A stretch of 64,000 bases of DNA from Pleurotus ostreatus/Saccharomyces cerevisiae fusant. Its lineage: Eukaryota; Opisthokonta. Shown here piece by piece: positions 1 through 11,393 of this stretch. The position numbers and the translations under genes were made by a program. Positions within the stretch are counted from its first letter, which is position 1. Every line of letters starts with the position of its first letter. The notes beneath the pieces are model-generated. The model was not told where the DNA came from. It ran no database searches and was given only the letters and a program-made list of their open reading frames with translations. Where the stretch lies: positions 1 through 64,000 of the forward strand of contig JAMQCK010000064.1 of NCBI GenBank assembly GCA_024196135.1, in the 5' to 3' direction.

Positions 1-1
1 A

Positions 2-61
2 TGTACAGCTGCGCTCAGATCAATAGCGCAGTTCCTTTTTCGGAAAGATCGCCGAGGCGGG
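2..61 (+). repeat. left terminal inverted repeat arm
   Basis: This is the left arm of the element above, beginning TGTACAGCTGCGCTCAGATC. It pairs with 323-382. Confidence 0.85.
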
Positions 62-322
62 CGTTGAACGAGCTCGAAAAATTCCACTTCCTTCACAGCT
101 CGGTAGAGCACCACGAGAAACAGCCATCTACAAGTTTTCATGAGGAAAGAGAGAATATGACGCGAGATATGCGAGGTACAGCAGGTCAGGGCATGTAGGG
201 CCCTTTGACACGTTTCATGGCGATCTGGAGGATGGGGCAACAAACCGGGTATGTAGATGGGGGTTTTCAATGGCGCGCCGTCGTTCTGTGAGGTCGTCGA
301 GGCCTCACGACCCTGCCTAACA

Positions 323-382
323 CCCGCCTCGGCGATTTTTCCCAAAAAGGAACTGCGCTATTGATCTGAGCGCAGCTGTACA
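323..382 (-). repeat. right terminal inverted repeat arm
   Basis: This is the right arm, the reverse complement of 2-61 with two mismatches. It ends about 260 bp before the start codon of the F-box gene at 643, so the element lies in that gene's upstream region. Confidence 0.85.
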
Positions 383-642
383 CTACTGAATTACTACCGC
401 GTCTTCATGCTGCACCTTCTCCAAGTTCGTTGCCTCAAAAGCTCCGGCAAGTTCCGCTCGCGTGCTTGCAACGTGCTATACACATTCAATCTCGGACTTG
501 CGCTTGACAATGACATCCAACGTCCATCGTTACAGCGTTGGCGGATCGAAGGCACGCATTATGCTAAACTCAATCGACGTTCGTCATCCAAGTCTGTCAT
601 CTACATATCAACGAGTATCTTACGCCCCATCCACAGTCCAGA

Positions 643-1909
643 ATGACCCCTCCGAATTTGCCGATCGAGCTGATCGAGGTCATAATGGACGAGCTAGATG
701 GGCGACAGCCCGATGCAACCCTACGCTCTTTTGCTCTTGTACACTCGGTCTTCCTCGAAAAGAGTCAGCGGCGCCTATTCTCTTCCATCACAATCGTGGT
801 ACCGTCGTTCGTCCCGCTCTCGAGAGAGCGCCAGACCCCTAGCCAGCGTCTGCTCGACGTTCTGCGCGGGTCGAGGCATCTGGCGGGCTACATCACCTCC
901 CTTCGAATTATGGAGGATACGCTACTATCAACGAAGGCCCGCCAAACTAGACCGCACGGTATCCTCTACGAAACCACCCTGCTCGAAATCCTACCATTGA
1001 TCCAAGGGACAGTACGGTCGTTGGAACTGAGCGCGAAAGGGGAATCTTATGTCGGGGACAACTTCCTGAACGCTCTTTCTTTTCCGTATGTGGAGACCCT
1101 GGGATTGCGCAACATATGCGTGCCTATCTACATCCTCGATTGCTTCCCCCGTCTCCGCGCCCTTGCTTGTCACGACACGCGCTGGATCCACATGTTAAAG
1201 GCGGGCCGCCCAGACCTGACCGGAACGCAGCGTATCGAGGATCTTGAGATCGGGACACATGACCGGTCGGAACTGCGCGTCTTCATGCGTCTTGTATCGT
1301 CTTATCCACCGCCCTTCAACAACATCACCACGCTCAGGCTCTCCAGCTTCCTCGGCCCATACGCAGATCTCATGTCAGTGATCCTCCTCTGCAAAGACCG
1401 ACTCGAAAGACTCGAGATTGCGTGTCCTGACCGAATCTGTGAGTTGTGACCACCCGGGCTCGTTCGCAACTCTGATCAGCATAATTGCAGTGGCTAATCT
1501 ATTAGACTTGGGCGTACTTCCACGTCTGCAGCATCTGTCCTGTTATGGCATGCAAGTCGCGGATATAAGCACCGCGACTTCACCATTCTTCTGCATACTG
1601 CAGAAGGCTCAGTTGCTGTCGCGGCTTTCTCTCATGTTCTATGTGTCTTCGTTCGAACTCTTCCGACAAGATACACCTGAGTGGAAGAATTTGGATGAGA
1701 TACTTGGGCGAGAGAATAGTTGGATCGAGCGCATATCTATCTACCTGAATCGCGCCACCGTGCCTCGCGGTGAGGTGGACCGCGAGCTGGTAGCGAGCGT
1801 TCTTCCTTGCCTTCACAAACGCCTCGCCGGTCGGATGACTGTAATGAAAAACATCTGGTGTGAGTCGATGTTCGAAGTTTACAAGAACCGGCTGACCCCA
1901 ACTCTGTAG
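643..1909 (+). CDS. F-box-like domain protein, 404 aa
   Basis: Two exons are read, 643-1438 and 1491-1909, split by a 52-nt intron (phase 1). The joined frame gives 404 residues. The first 20 residues contain NLPIELIEVIMDEL, the opening helix of the F-box-like domains that are abundant in agaricomycetes. The rest has irregular leucine-rich stretches such as LRLSSFLGPYADL, with no clear LRR register. Such proteins are thought to be substrate adaptors of SCF ubiquitin ligases that bind Skp1 through the F-box. The start is chosen because the F-box begins 5 residues after it. The substrate is unknown, and these genes evolve fast within the phylum. The inverted-repeat element lies just upstream. 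Confidence 0.7.
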
Positions 1910-2248
1910 CGCGTAGCTATCTTTTTTAGGCGCAAGGGGACACGACGCGATCCTCGCTCGCGCCACATCGTGGGACGTCAGAAAGGCCGATATGAGAAAG
2001 CAAATGGTTTGAACTCATATCTCGAAGCACGAGCCACGAATTGTATCGCATACTTATTCTTGTATCTTGAAGTTGATGAGGACGCTCGTAGTGCAAGTCA
2101 CGTTCTTGGTTGAACTTTTCGGAATTTGCCGAGCACCGGCTCCACGCCGGCTGCCGGGCCGTGCGCCTCTATCTCGACACGCACGGCGCAGGATGGCGGT
2201 CGCCGTTGAGTAGCATACCGATACCGCTATCTCTTGACCGCCACCGCC
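1910..2248. other. intergenic region without a gene
   Basis: This is the 3' flank of the F-box gene and the 5' flank of the permease gene. I see no conserved frame and no clear TATA box. Confidence 0.5.
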
Positions 2249-4289
2249 ATGACGAACCTAGGGCCCTCAGAGATAGAGGAGGGCGCTCCCTTGCTACTTC
2301 ATAGACATTCAGGTGCGTGAGGGTGCATTCGACATAACCAGCCAGGCCGGGCGCGCTAATTCGGGTCCCCTAGCGCCCACAGAAGACGCCGAAGAGAATG
2401 AGGTGTACGACGTGGAGGACTCCCCACGAAGAGTTGAGATGGAGAAAGCACTACTGCACAAGCTGGACAGGCGGATGTCCATTCTCATTCTGATATATAT
2501 CCTAAACTGTAAGTGCCATTCACCTTCCCAGATTCGTGCTACAAATTCTGAACCTGTCAAGACATCGATAGAAATAATGCTGCGTAAGTCCTGGCTATGT
2601 GAAGCTGTCCGACTGGCCCTCTAACGTCTTCCAGAGCAGCGAGACTGCGCGGCTTCGAAGAAGACCTTGGTCTTCAAGGCTCACAGTTCGCTACCGTTCT
2701 CTCTATACTCTACATCGGATATATCACCATGCAAGTTCCATCGTGAGCCCGTCACCTTCATGCTCAATACTAGCGTACTAAACACTGTCAGTAATATGTT
2801 CCTCAACCATATGGGCAGGCCGTCGCTCTATATGGGCTGCTGCATGGCTGTCTGGGGACTCCTCTCAATGGCGACAGGTATAGTCTCTGATTCTTTATTT
2901 GACATACTTATTAATCCTCTCATAGGCCTTGCGACCAAGTATGGTTCCTGCAAGCTCCTGGCCTCAATTACTGACCTTTCGTCGCAGCTTTTATGGCGTC
3001 GTCGTCACACGCTTCTTCATTGGCGTCTCCGAGTGCGCCTTCTTCCCCGGAGCACTGGTGAGTATGTCCTCATGTCTATATCGGCTTTGGGGCCTCACCC
3101 TTGCCAGTTCCTGATCTCGAAATGGTACAAACGGAACGAGCTTTCGCAACGAACTGCCATGCTCGTCTGTGGCAGTCTCATCAGCAGCGCTTTCGGGTCT
3201 CTAATCGCATCCGGCATTCTTGACCTCATGGAAGGCGTCTGGGGCTATAGAGCATGGCGGTATGTAGTCTTTCTTTAATTTCTCTCGTGGCCTAACTCTA
3301 TACGAAGGTGGCTATTCTTCGTCGAAGGCGGGATGACCGTAGTTGTCGCTATCATCTCTATCTTCGTCCTCCCCGACTTTCCGGAGAACTCTTCAGGATG
3401 GATCACCCCCGAAGAGCGCGCCGTCGCCCTCAAGCGTATGGCAGAGGAGGCAGACTCGCACGGGCCCAAGAATTCGACGAAGACGGGGCAACTGGCCGGA
3501 CTCGCACTGGCGCTCCGGGACGGCAAAGTGTGGTACTTGACCCTGCTGATGACGTTCATGAACTTGTCGCTGTCGTTCAACGCGTACTTCCCGACGTTGG
3601 TTAGCACGTTGGGGTACGGGCGTACGACCACTTTGTTATTGTGCGCGCCACCTTGGCTCTTTGCCACATTTGAGGCATTCGTATGGGCAAGGTGCATTTC
3701 CTGTATCCTTATTCCGAAGTTATTCTTACATTTATGCAGACATTCTGACCGAGCGGAAGAACGGTGCAAACACATGATCATGTCTGTCTGTCTTGGGATC
3801 GCAGGGTTTATGTTAGCCTTCTGGAGCATGAACGCATTCCTGCGCTACATTGCAATGTACGCAGTCTTCTTCATTCACATCCTCGCAGCGTGCTCATGGT
3901 CAGCGCAGGTTCATGATGGCCCAAATGTACGCCGGAAACATCGTCTTTACGGCTTGGGCGAGCGCCTCCGTAGCCCATCCGCCAGCGAAGCGCGCGGTAG
4001 CATTGGCCTTCATGAACTCCGTCGCATCCTTTGGCAATGTCTTTGGCTCGTGCGTATTGCATGTCTTCTTTCCAGCGTCACGAGCTCATTCCGAGTCCAC
4101 AGGTACGAATGGCCTTCGGAATGGGGCCCAACCTATCGCGGTTCCTTCATCCTGACCTCACTTACGGCCCTCATCGCCATCGGCATGGCCCTCGCCTTCA
4201 GACACCACCTCACCCGACTCAATGACGAAGCAGCGAAGAAGGAGCTCGATGACGGAGATGATACCCCGGGGTACAGGTATATGTTGTAG
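2249..4289 (+). CDS. MFS permease, allantoate/nicotinate (ACS) family
   Basis: Twelve exons join into one frame of about 492 aa (489 if the alternative second acceptor at 2382 is used). They include very short exons at 2562-2583 (22 nt) and 2926-2938 (13 nt). The N-terminal segment LDRRMSILILIYILNYIDRN, followed by a loop with ARLRGFEEDLGL, is the hallmark of the anion:cation symporter family (Dal5, Tna1, Liz1). Later motifs include NMFLNHMGRPSLYMG and TRFFIGVSECAFFPGALFL in the first half and GYRAWRWLFFVEG before the central loop. About twelve membrane segments are expected in the plasma membrane. Family members import small carboxylates or vitamins by proton symport; the substrate here cannot be read from sequence. 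It is convergent with the 14-3-3 gene, leaving 123 bp between the stops. Confidence 0.9.
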
Positions 4290-4412
4290 CGATGGCATCG
4301 ATACATGAGGTGGGGTGTGCGTACGTGCGTGCGATTTCGAAAGCGTGGTAGACGGTAGATAACTTATTGCAAAGAGCTCCTCGTTCCTTCTCTTCCTCGA
4401 TCCGGTCATTCG

Positions 4413-5319
4413 TCAGTCCGCCTCCTTCATCTCGTCGGCCCAGAGTAGTAGGTCGTCTTTGAGGAGCTGGAGGATCATGAGGGAGTCGCGGAAGGCCGCA
4501 CTTTGTGAGGGGTCGGTGCCCTCGAGCACGGAGATGGCGTCGTCGAAGGCGCTCTTGGCGACGAAGCATGCGCGTTCCGGGCTCTTGCGAACATCTGGAC
4601 GCGGTACGTTAGATGGAGAAGCGAATGCGCGAGGACTTTGAGGTACACACCGTGGTAGAACACAGAGAAGTTGAGGGCGAGACCGAGTCGTGTTGGATGT
4701 ACAGGATCCAAGGTCGTGACCGCGCGCTGGTACGCAATCTTGTACGCATTCAGGGAGTAGTCGCCGAACTTTTCGCGCTCATGCTTCTGCGCGAATTCAG
4801 CTAGGTATCGATAGTAGTCGCCCTTCCTATGAGGCAAGTCAGCTTCCGTATCACGACATGAGGACGTCGTAACACGCACATCTTCGAGTAGAACACCTGT
4901 TCCTCGCCCGTTTGAGCGTAAGGAAGGAGTTGCTTATCGAGCAGCTCGACGATGTCCTTGCAGACATTCGTGAGCTCTTTCTCGATGGTCTCTCGTTGAT
5001 GGCGGATGAGTTGGAGCTGCCGGGACGCCGCGTTCTTCGAGCGCGCCGCCTGCACCTTCTCGAGCGTATCGACGATGCGCCAGCTAGCCCGGAGGTTATT
5101 GGTGATATTCTTGTACGCAACGGATAGCAGATTTCGCTCCTCGAGGGCCAGCCGTTGGTCAATGTTCATGATAATGGTCTTAATCTGCGTGACCACATCT
5201 ACATGGACCTCGTCAGCCAGATAGCCCGAGTCGTCGAACGCATACGCACCGTCAAATCGTTCCGCCTCGCCCGCCAACTCTGCGATGTAGAGGCACTGCT
5301 CCCTCGAGGGATGAGCCAT
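4413..5319 (-). CDS. BMH1: 14-3-3 protein
   Basis: Four exons are read on the minus strand (5319-5250, 5198-4880, 4826-4651, 4594-4413). The N-terminus has SREQCLYIAELAGEAERFD, followed by ALEERNLLSVAYKNITNNLR and ASWRIVDTLEK. The 14-3-3 signature helices continue with KGDYYRYLAEF, AYQRAVTTLDPVHPTRLGLA and LNFSVFYHDV. The end is LLLWADEMKEAD with no long tail, unlike the Gln-rich tails of yeast Bmh proteins. 14-3-3 dimers bind phosphoserine/threonine peptides and act in cytosolic signalling; the basic binding-pocket residues in the ASWRI and YYRY helices are present. The start is the only ATG just before the SREQ motif. Length is about 250 aa, as usual for the family. Confidence 0.95.
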
Positions 5320-5828
5320 GGAGCGGGCATCACGCCGTCTCGTCTGCTGTTTCTCGAAGGTCACCGCCGTCAGTTTACGTATCCTGCACGCTGACTGGCG
5401 CCACTCACTGCGACCATGGTCGGATAACGCACCTCGGCTACTTCCTCGTGTAGTCTTTATACGCGCTATGGGCCCAGGGCACCCCTCCGACACGGGGGCG
5501 CCGCGCATTGGCAGCGCTCCCGATCAGCTGCCTTTGACCCGAGGCCCGCCGCCCCAAAGCGGGCTGACAATAGGGTACGGGGCATGCGCATGTCGGGTGT
5601 TCGAAGGCAGGCAGTGGCGACACGTTGTCTGCGCCACGATTGTTCTGGCCGAGGGCCACCTTGATGAGGCTGCGGCGAACGTTCTCGATAGGTTGCTGAA
5701 GACACAAGGCGAGGCGCGTGTTCTTCCAAGCCCCATTAATATCCAAAGTCTATGCCCTTTAGCCTCCACAAGGGATTATAGTACATGCATACATATATCT
5801 GATCCAATCCAGTCTGAGCGTCCGTCCT
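5320..5828. other. intergenic, upstream of 14-3-3 and downstream of aminotransferase
   Basis: Open frames on both strands here are GC-driven and show no recognisable protein. Apart from the TATA-like site I see nothing. Confidence 0.5.
5455..5461 (-). promoter_or_regulatory. possible TATA box of the 14-3-3 gene
   Basis: On the minus strand this reads TATAAAG, about 136 bp upstream of the start codon at 5319. This is motif match and spacing only. Confidence 0.35.
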
Positions 5829-7847
5829 TCATAGGTCCTTGAAGAACTTCCGCGTCACATGCTGGAACACCTCAACTGCCCTCTTGAGCTCATCGAACTG
5901 GGACACGTTTAATACTTGCTGAAAGGATTGAACGAGACACTCACGTCTGCGTTGCTGAAGGATATCCGGAAATGTCCAGGTCCCTCGTAGTCATCCGTCA
6001 GGTTAGCAGACGAGAACATGTTGCCTGGGCCGAACAGGATGCCCTCCTCGGCCAAAGCCGTCCACAGCTTCATCTCAAGCTCCTTCATACCGAGGGTCGA
6101 CACCTCCGGATGCTCATCGAAATGGAGCTTGATCCATACGAACATCCCAGAGGTCGGCGGAACGAAGGAGAATAGCGTCTTGCCCGACGCGGCGAACTTC
6201 TCGCCCCGCAAGGGCTTCAACGATCCCTCGTACACGACTGCGCCCTGGTGCGCGCCAGACACCGCGATCGATCGTCTCATGTTGAACTCGTCGTCGAAGC
6301 AATCAATGAAGAAGTCGCGGCGCTGCTTGTATTGCAGACGCAGAGCTAGGACGGATATGAGTTTGCGAAGTTCATAATGGGTCGTCAGATGCGCACCTCG
6401 GAGCCAGCGGATGTAGCCCGAGTACTGCCATTGAAGGAGTAGGGAGGCGACCATGGACTAGAAGACGTATATCAGAGAGGTGAAGGACGATCCCGAGAGA
6501 TATGAGTACCTGACCAAAGCCGCAAGGCGCCTGCGTGCTAGTCTCTCCCTGACGCTCGAAGCGCTCCGCAAATACAGCATTGCAGGTGAAGAAACCAAGA
6601 CGGCTGCCGGGAGCGACGGTCTGAACTTGGATAAGCTAACATAGTAATGCGTGAGCAAAGGCGTGCAAACCTTGGAGAACGTCTCTAGCCGGACAACGCG
6701 TCCCTGGTAGTCGAACCTGGAAAAAGAGTGAGTATAATATATCATCAAGCACAAGGAGTCAACTCACTTAAGGAAGGACGGCGCGAGCGAAGCAATGAAG
6801 TGCTTCTCCTCGTCCTTGTGTGTCTTCACCTCCTCTTCCTTACGCTCTCCTTTAGGCACATACTCGCCCTGCTGGAGGAAGTAGTACGGATCATCCTCGA
6901 TGATGATGATGTCGTATTTCACGGCAATGGCGTAGATCTCCTTCTTGCGCTGAGCTCCCATAGTGGCGCCGGTCGGGTTCTGGCCGACAGGAACAGTGTA
7001 GATGACATGAGGGCGTGGCATACCGCCGCGCGCCTCAACGTCCCACTCGCTCAGCAGCTTATCGAGGGCGACCGCGGACATGCCCTGCCCGTCCATGCCT
7101 ACAGGTACCGGGCGGATGCCGAGGGGCTTCATTGTGGCCATAGTGCTAGATGTCTGTCAGTGATTGGCCCGCAACCATCGGACTGGTAACAGACCTTGGA
7201 TAGGTCCACTCGGACACGAGCACGCCTTCCCCCGGGTTGCAGAGCGTCATGATCGACTTATTCACACCATCCGTGTTCCCAGCGTGCACGATAGTGGTGT
7301 AGTTCGCGTAGCCAGGCTGGTAGACATTGCCGACGAAGTCGTTGATGAAGTCCTGCAGCGGCTTCAAGCCCTTCGCCATACCTGACGCGTTAAGATTAGC
7401 GCCTCGCAATCATGTGGCGCGCACCGAGATACGCACTGTACTGAAGCGCCGTGGCCAAGTCTATCTCGCCTGGCTTGTTGGCGAACTTGGGGACCGATAC
7501 AGCGGTCGTGCGCTCGACCTGCTTGGAGCCAAAGAGCTTCCAGAACCATGAGAGGCCCGAGGACGACTGGCTCGGGTTCAGGGGGAATTGATCCTCCACA
7601 AGAACCTCAGCGCCCAGGGAGTGGAAGGGGAAGTACGACGGATTCGGCATGCCTGACGACACGTTTATTCAGTACTATGAACGATAGAGGGGCATCCAGA
7701 ACACGCACCTCCCGCCAGCGAGATCAAGCCCGGCTTGTCCATGTACTTCTGCAGCCCCTTGAGCGGCGAGACCTGGCGCGCCACCGCCACCTTCGACAGG
7801 TGGTGGCTCAGGTCGATGGCATCGGGGAGCGGCTTCTCTGAGAACAT
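5829..7847 (-). CDS. ARO8: PLP aminotransferase, ARO8 / 2-aminoadipate-kynurenine type
   Basis: About nine exons on the minus strand join into roughly 500 aa. The start is the ATG of MFSEKPLPDAIDLSHHLS (7847); a longer reading begins with a non-ATG codon and is rejected. The frame then gives PLKGLQKYMDKPGLISLAGG joined to MPNPSYFPF, the N-terminal signature of fungal fold-type I aminotransferases. Later come HAGNTDGVNKSI, VIYTVPVGQNPTGATM (cofactor-site Asn and Pro), IIIIEDDPYYFLQ (Asp and Tyr contacting pyridoxal), then ETFSK with TVAPGSRLGFFTCNAV (Schiff-base Lys and phosphate-binding region). Relatives transaminate aromatic amino acids, 2-aminoadipate or kynurenine with 2-oxoglutarate; the exact substrate cannot be decided. 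The last exon ends in QHVTRKFFKDL. Confidence 0.88.
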
Positions 7848-8437
7848 GATGGTGGGAGGCAAGGTGCGGGTGAACGCGATGACTTCGACCGCGTCGCAGT
7901 TTAGACACGATTATAAAGCTACGGTATCATGCCGCTGACTGTCCGGATAAGTCAACCGGAGCAAGGCAGAGATAAGTGAGATTCGGAATTCGGGGACTGC
8001 TGTAGTGCGCGACGACGACAGAGCGCCGGAGTCGAGGGACTGAAGGGGACCTTGTATCGAGGAGTAGGCGGCGGGGAAGCATTTCCCCACACTGTGGCGC
8101 GCAAGGTAAGGCGCGATTCTTCCTGAAATCGCGTCATCCGGCCGTTGATCCCAATGCGTATTTCCCTTTCTCAATCTGTGCCGCACGCGTGCCGACAATG
8201 ACAACGACAGTGTTCATCTAGTGCAGGAGGGATCGGAGAATATATACATAGTGAGTTATGCGATAGCTATGTTACTATGAGGGAGCGACTATATAATACG
8301 ATAGTGGTGTTCATACAAGGGATACGACGAGACGATAGACAAGACCAACCAAAGAAGGAACGATGCGATAGGTACGAACACTGTCCAACCGCCGCGACTG
8401 GCACGGCACCAAAGCGAGAAAGCGACGAGATGTATGT
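7848..8437. other. intergenic, between aminotransferase start and GRR1 stop
   Basis: It holds the aminotransferase promoter and the GRR1 3' flank. I found no further gene, repeat or RNA. Confidence 0.5.
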
Positions 8438-11180
8438 CTACATGCGCGTGTGGCCCGACGAAGACCCCTCCTGCTGACGGCCACCGAAAAGGAGCGAGCT
8501 AGCGTAGTGCTCCGCCATGTTGAGCGTGTTCCTGATACTGCGCTTGACATTCCTACCCCTCCCATCGCCGTGGGTTTCCTCGGTCGGACTCGCCGGCTCG
8601 CGATGCGGCCAGGACGGCCCAGCTTCCGAAGGCAGCGTACGTCGTGGTGGTACAGGCGTCTGCGTCGACAGCGACGGCCCGTCCTCATCACCATCCTCCT
8701 CCACGACGAGCGAAGGCGACGATGAGCGCATATCACCAGACGACCGCGAGTGCGGCAGCTCATTGCCGCCTCGGCGCATCATGAGCGTCGACTGGATGCC
8801 GCGGCCATGCCCCAACTCGGCATAGTTCAGATCTGGCGTGAGCGCGCCGTTGCTCCTCGACGATGACACCACAGCCGGGTCGTACGTGCGGAAGAAGCCA
8901 GCCCCGTTCGACTGGTTGGTGCCCACGCTACGGTTGGACGCGACGTCGCTAAGCGGCGGCGATGTCGAAGGCTCTACGATGGGGATGTCGTCCAGGATAG
9001 ATCGGCGCATCGGTAGCTGCATGCGACTGCTCGACGGCACAGGATGCAGGCGCTGCTGGCTCGACGACGCCGACGATGGACCAGACGCCAAGGTCGACCT
9101 CGAGCCTCCCTCAAACGCATTCCCAAAGGCAGTCATGGTCGACGAGCGCGAAGGCCTCTGCGCTTCGACAACACTCGGTCCCGACAACTGGGCCACCGTC
9201 TGGGTGGACTCCGCTACCCGACGAGCGGACGGCAGCTGTTGCGCGCTGAAAGTCATCCTGTATGCGCTCTCAGGATTCTGTCCCTCTTCCTCAGGCGCCT
9301 CGGGCTCCGGCGTATGCTCCGCCTGGTAGTCCTCACCGTCGGTTTCCTCGTCGTAGTCGGTGTCGTCCGTGTAGTTCATCTCGGTGATGTGGTCGAAAAG
9401 CTCTGTAAGAAATGCCCGGAGGTTCGAGACGCCCTTGCCAGAGTATACACAGAACTGATCGCGCTGAACAGTAGTGAACTCCTGCAGATCATGAGTAGTG
9501 CGACAGCTTATGATGACTGACGACTTACCTGGGGCGGCGGACGACAGAACTGCTGGAGATCAGGCTGAATGAAGGCAGGCACGCCCGTGAGGCTTAGATG
9601 CGTTAATTTGTGCAGCTTCTGGAGCAAGAAGTGGATGGCCATGACGGTAAGCTGGTCGCAGTATGATAGATGGATGCGCTCAAGCGTCGCATGCCGTTCG
9701 GCAAGCGCAAATATAGCCTCATCGGTGAGGTTGTTCACCCTGACAAGGCCAACGCGACGAAGCTTGGTGAGCGACGACAGCTCGAAGACAGACATATCCG
9801 TCAACAAGACGCAATCTACAAGAACTGTCAGCGCCCGCGGACATCGTGAATGAGTGCCACCGGAAACTCACTAGCGAAGTCAACATATCGCAAGCGGGTG
9901 CACGAGCGCGCCAGCGTTCGCACGGAGCTATCCGTTATCTTGGAGGCATGCCCGAGGTGCAGGTAGTGCAGATGCTTGCCGAGCTTGCAGATATTCTCCA
10001 CCGCCCGGTCTGTCAGCTTGGAGCACTTGGACAGCACTAGGTTGCGAATCTTGGGCGCGTGAGCGATGATGCCTTCGATGGCGTCGTCGGTTATGTCGCT
10101 GCATCCCGTCATATCGAGCATGCGCAGCTGCTCGCAAGTGCGGTTGATCACGAGTGGCGGAAGGTCGTCGTTGCGGCCCCCATTCGGCTGCTGCGAAGGG
10201 AAGGGGTTCAACGCGGCGGAAGCGTTCTCGGGGATTGGAGCCGGGAACGCGGCCGACGTGAGTTCGGGACAGTACGCCACACGCAGCTCGCGCATGTTGT
10301 GGCAGTATTGCCAAACATCGCGGATAGCAACATCGGTAATGAGGGAGCAGTGATGGAGGTCGAGTTCAAGGAGGTGGGGGCACATGCGAGTGAGCGCGCG
10401 GACGGGCTCCTCCGTCAGCTGCTCTAGGCCACTCAGCTTGACGCGGCGGAGAAGGGGGCAGTTCTTCGCGAGCGCCATCACTCCTTCGTCGGACACATGC
10501 TTGCAACCTGCCAAGTTGATGCCTTGCAACCGCTTTGATGACAGCGCGAGGCCGACGATGGCCTCGTTGGTCGTGTTCACCACGCCATTGAGGTCCACCG
10601 CAACAAGGCAGGGGAATGAGGGGAGCACGCGCTCTAGTGCAATGTTGGAGATGTGCTCGCAATTGACGAGCGTGAGACGCTCCAGGCGATCGCAGCGCGA
10701 GATGATGCAGAAGTTCCCATCCTGCATCTCCTTGGCGAGGTTGAGGAAGTTGAGGCGGCGGATGAAGCTGGCGTAGGCAAACGTGTGCTCGGTGGCCGAG
10801 AGAACGCGGCGCATTTTGGCGAGCGTATCGATGCGGGAGAACATGGGCTTGTGCCAGAGCAGCTCGACGGAGCACTCGCACCAGGTGCGCGACACAAAGA
10901 GGCAGTGATAGATGTCGCGGGGCGAGTGAAGAAACTTGAAGGTGTAGATGAGTAGCTCGGCGGGGAGGCGCGCGATGGGGCAGCGATGATGGCGCGGTGC
11001 CCTGGCGAGCGGCGTCGGGGCCTGCTTGTGTGTCCTTCCTGACCACTGGGCGGGTGATACGACGTACGAACGGGTGTCGACGGGGTAGAAGACCTGCTTG
11101 CCGACGTCAACATCATCGCGGTCGTCGTCGTCGTCGGACAGCGACGTCGTCGAGGGCGCGTTGTGCTTGTAGAACACCAT
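8438..11180 (-). CDS. GRR1: GRR1-like SCF F-box/leucine-rich-repeat protein
   Basis: Three exons (11180-9872, 9815-9529, 9481-8438) give exactly 880 codons (879 aa). An acidic N-terminus precedes an F-box at about residues 60-105 (RLPAELLIYTFKFLHSPRDI). It is followed by about a dozen cysteine-containing LRRs, each with LxxxxCxxITD spacing, such as LDLHHCSLITDVAIRDV, LDMTGCSDITDDAIEG and LVLSKCSKLTDRAVE. The C-terminal third is Ser/Pro-rich and probably disordered. This is the architecture of Grr1 and human FBXL proteins: Skp1 docks at the F-box, and LRRs hold phosphorylated substrates such as G1 cyclins for ubiquitination. A conserved Asp-Glu patch (MNYTDDTDYDEETDG) follows the LRRs. The start at 11180 is chosen over non-ATG extensions. 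It is divergent from the gene at 11394. Confidence 0.92.
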
Positions 11181-11393
11181 GATGAGGGTGAGTGTGAAGA
11201 GCCCGTTGACGCAGCACGTGCGGCCCGAAGTGGAATCCAACCGAGGAAATGTGAATTTTGCGGTTAACCTTGTTTTTAGCGATTTTTAAGTGGTTAACCG
11301 CACGTGTACCCTCAGTGCCAGTGCCGATCACACCGACTTCAACTTGCATTTGACACACGGCAGCGCCGTCGACGAGCACGACGAGTACACCGC
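11181..11393. promoter_or_regulatory. 213-bp divergent promoter, GRR1 / unknown gene
   Basis: This short region lies between two start codons facing apart. It contains a spaced inverted repeat, GCGGTTAACC at 11260-11269 and GGTTAACCGC at 11292-11301, each arm carrying the palindrome GGTTAACC. CACGTG E-boxes lie at 11215-11220 and 11301-11306. Such symmetry suits a dimeric regulator acting on both genes; this is inference. Confidence 0.6.

Larger units (their letters stand above)
1..383. mobile_element. MITE-like element with long terminal inverted repeats
   Basis: Positions 2-61 are the reverse complement of 323-382 with 58 of 60 bases matching; the mismatched pairs are 41/343 and 47/337. 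The arms enclose about 260 bp with no credible gene, so the unit is about 381 bp. This is the form of a non-autonomous MITE or foldback element. Both arms contain TA immediately outside CAGCTGCG (4-5 and 379-380), so a TA target duplication is possible. The left arm lies at the window edge, so the true outer boundary and target duplication cannot be confirmed. An open frame across the left half is an accident of the repeat. Confidence 0.75.

Noticed and set aside
1..198. 65-codon open frame at the left edge
   Set aside because: It lies entirely in the inverted-repeat element and has no protein-like features.
7848..7908. N-terminal extension of the aminotransferase beginning with non-ATG codons
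   Set aside because: The conserved family start begins at the ATG at 7847; the extension uses TTG or another frame.
10366..11116. Two long frames (226 and 160 codons) antisense or shifted in GRR1
   Set aside because: They are Arg/His/Pro- or Ser-rich shadows of the GRR1 exon in other frames.
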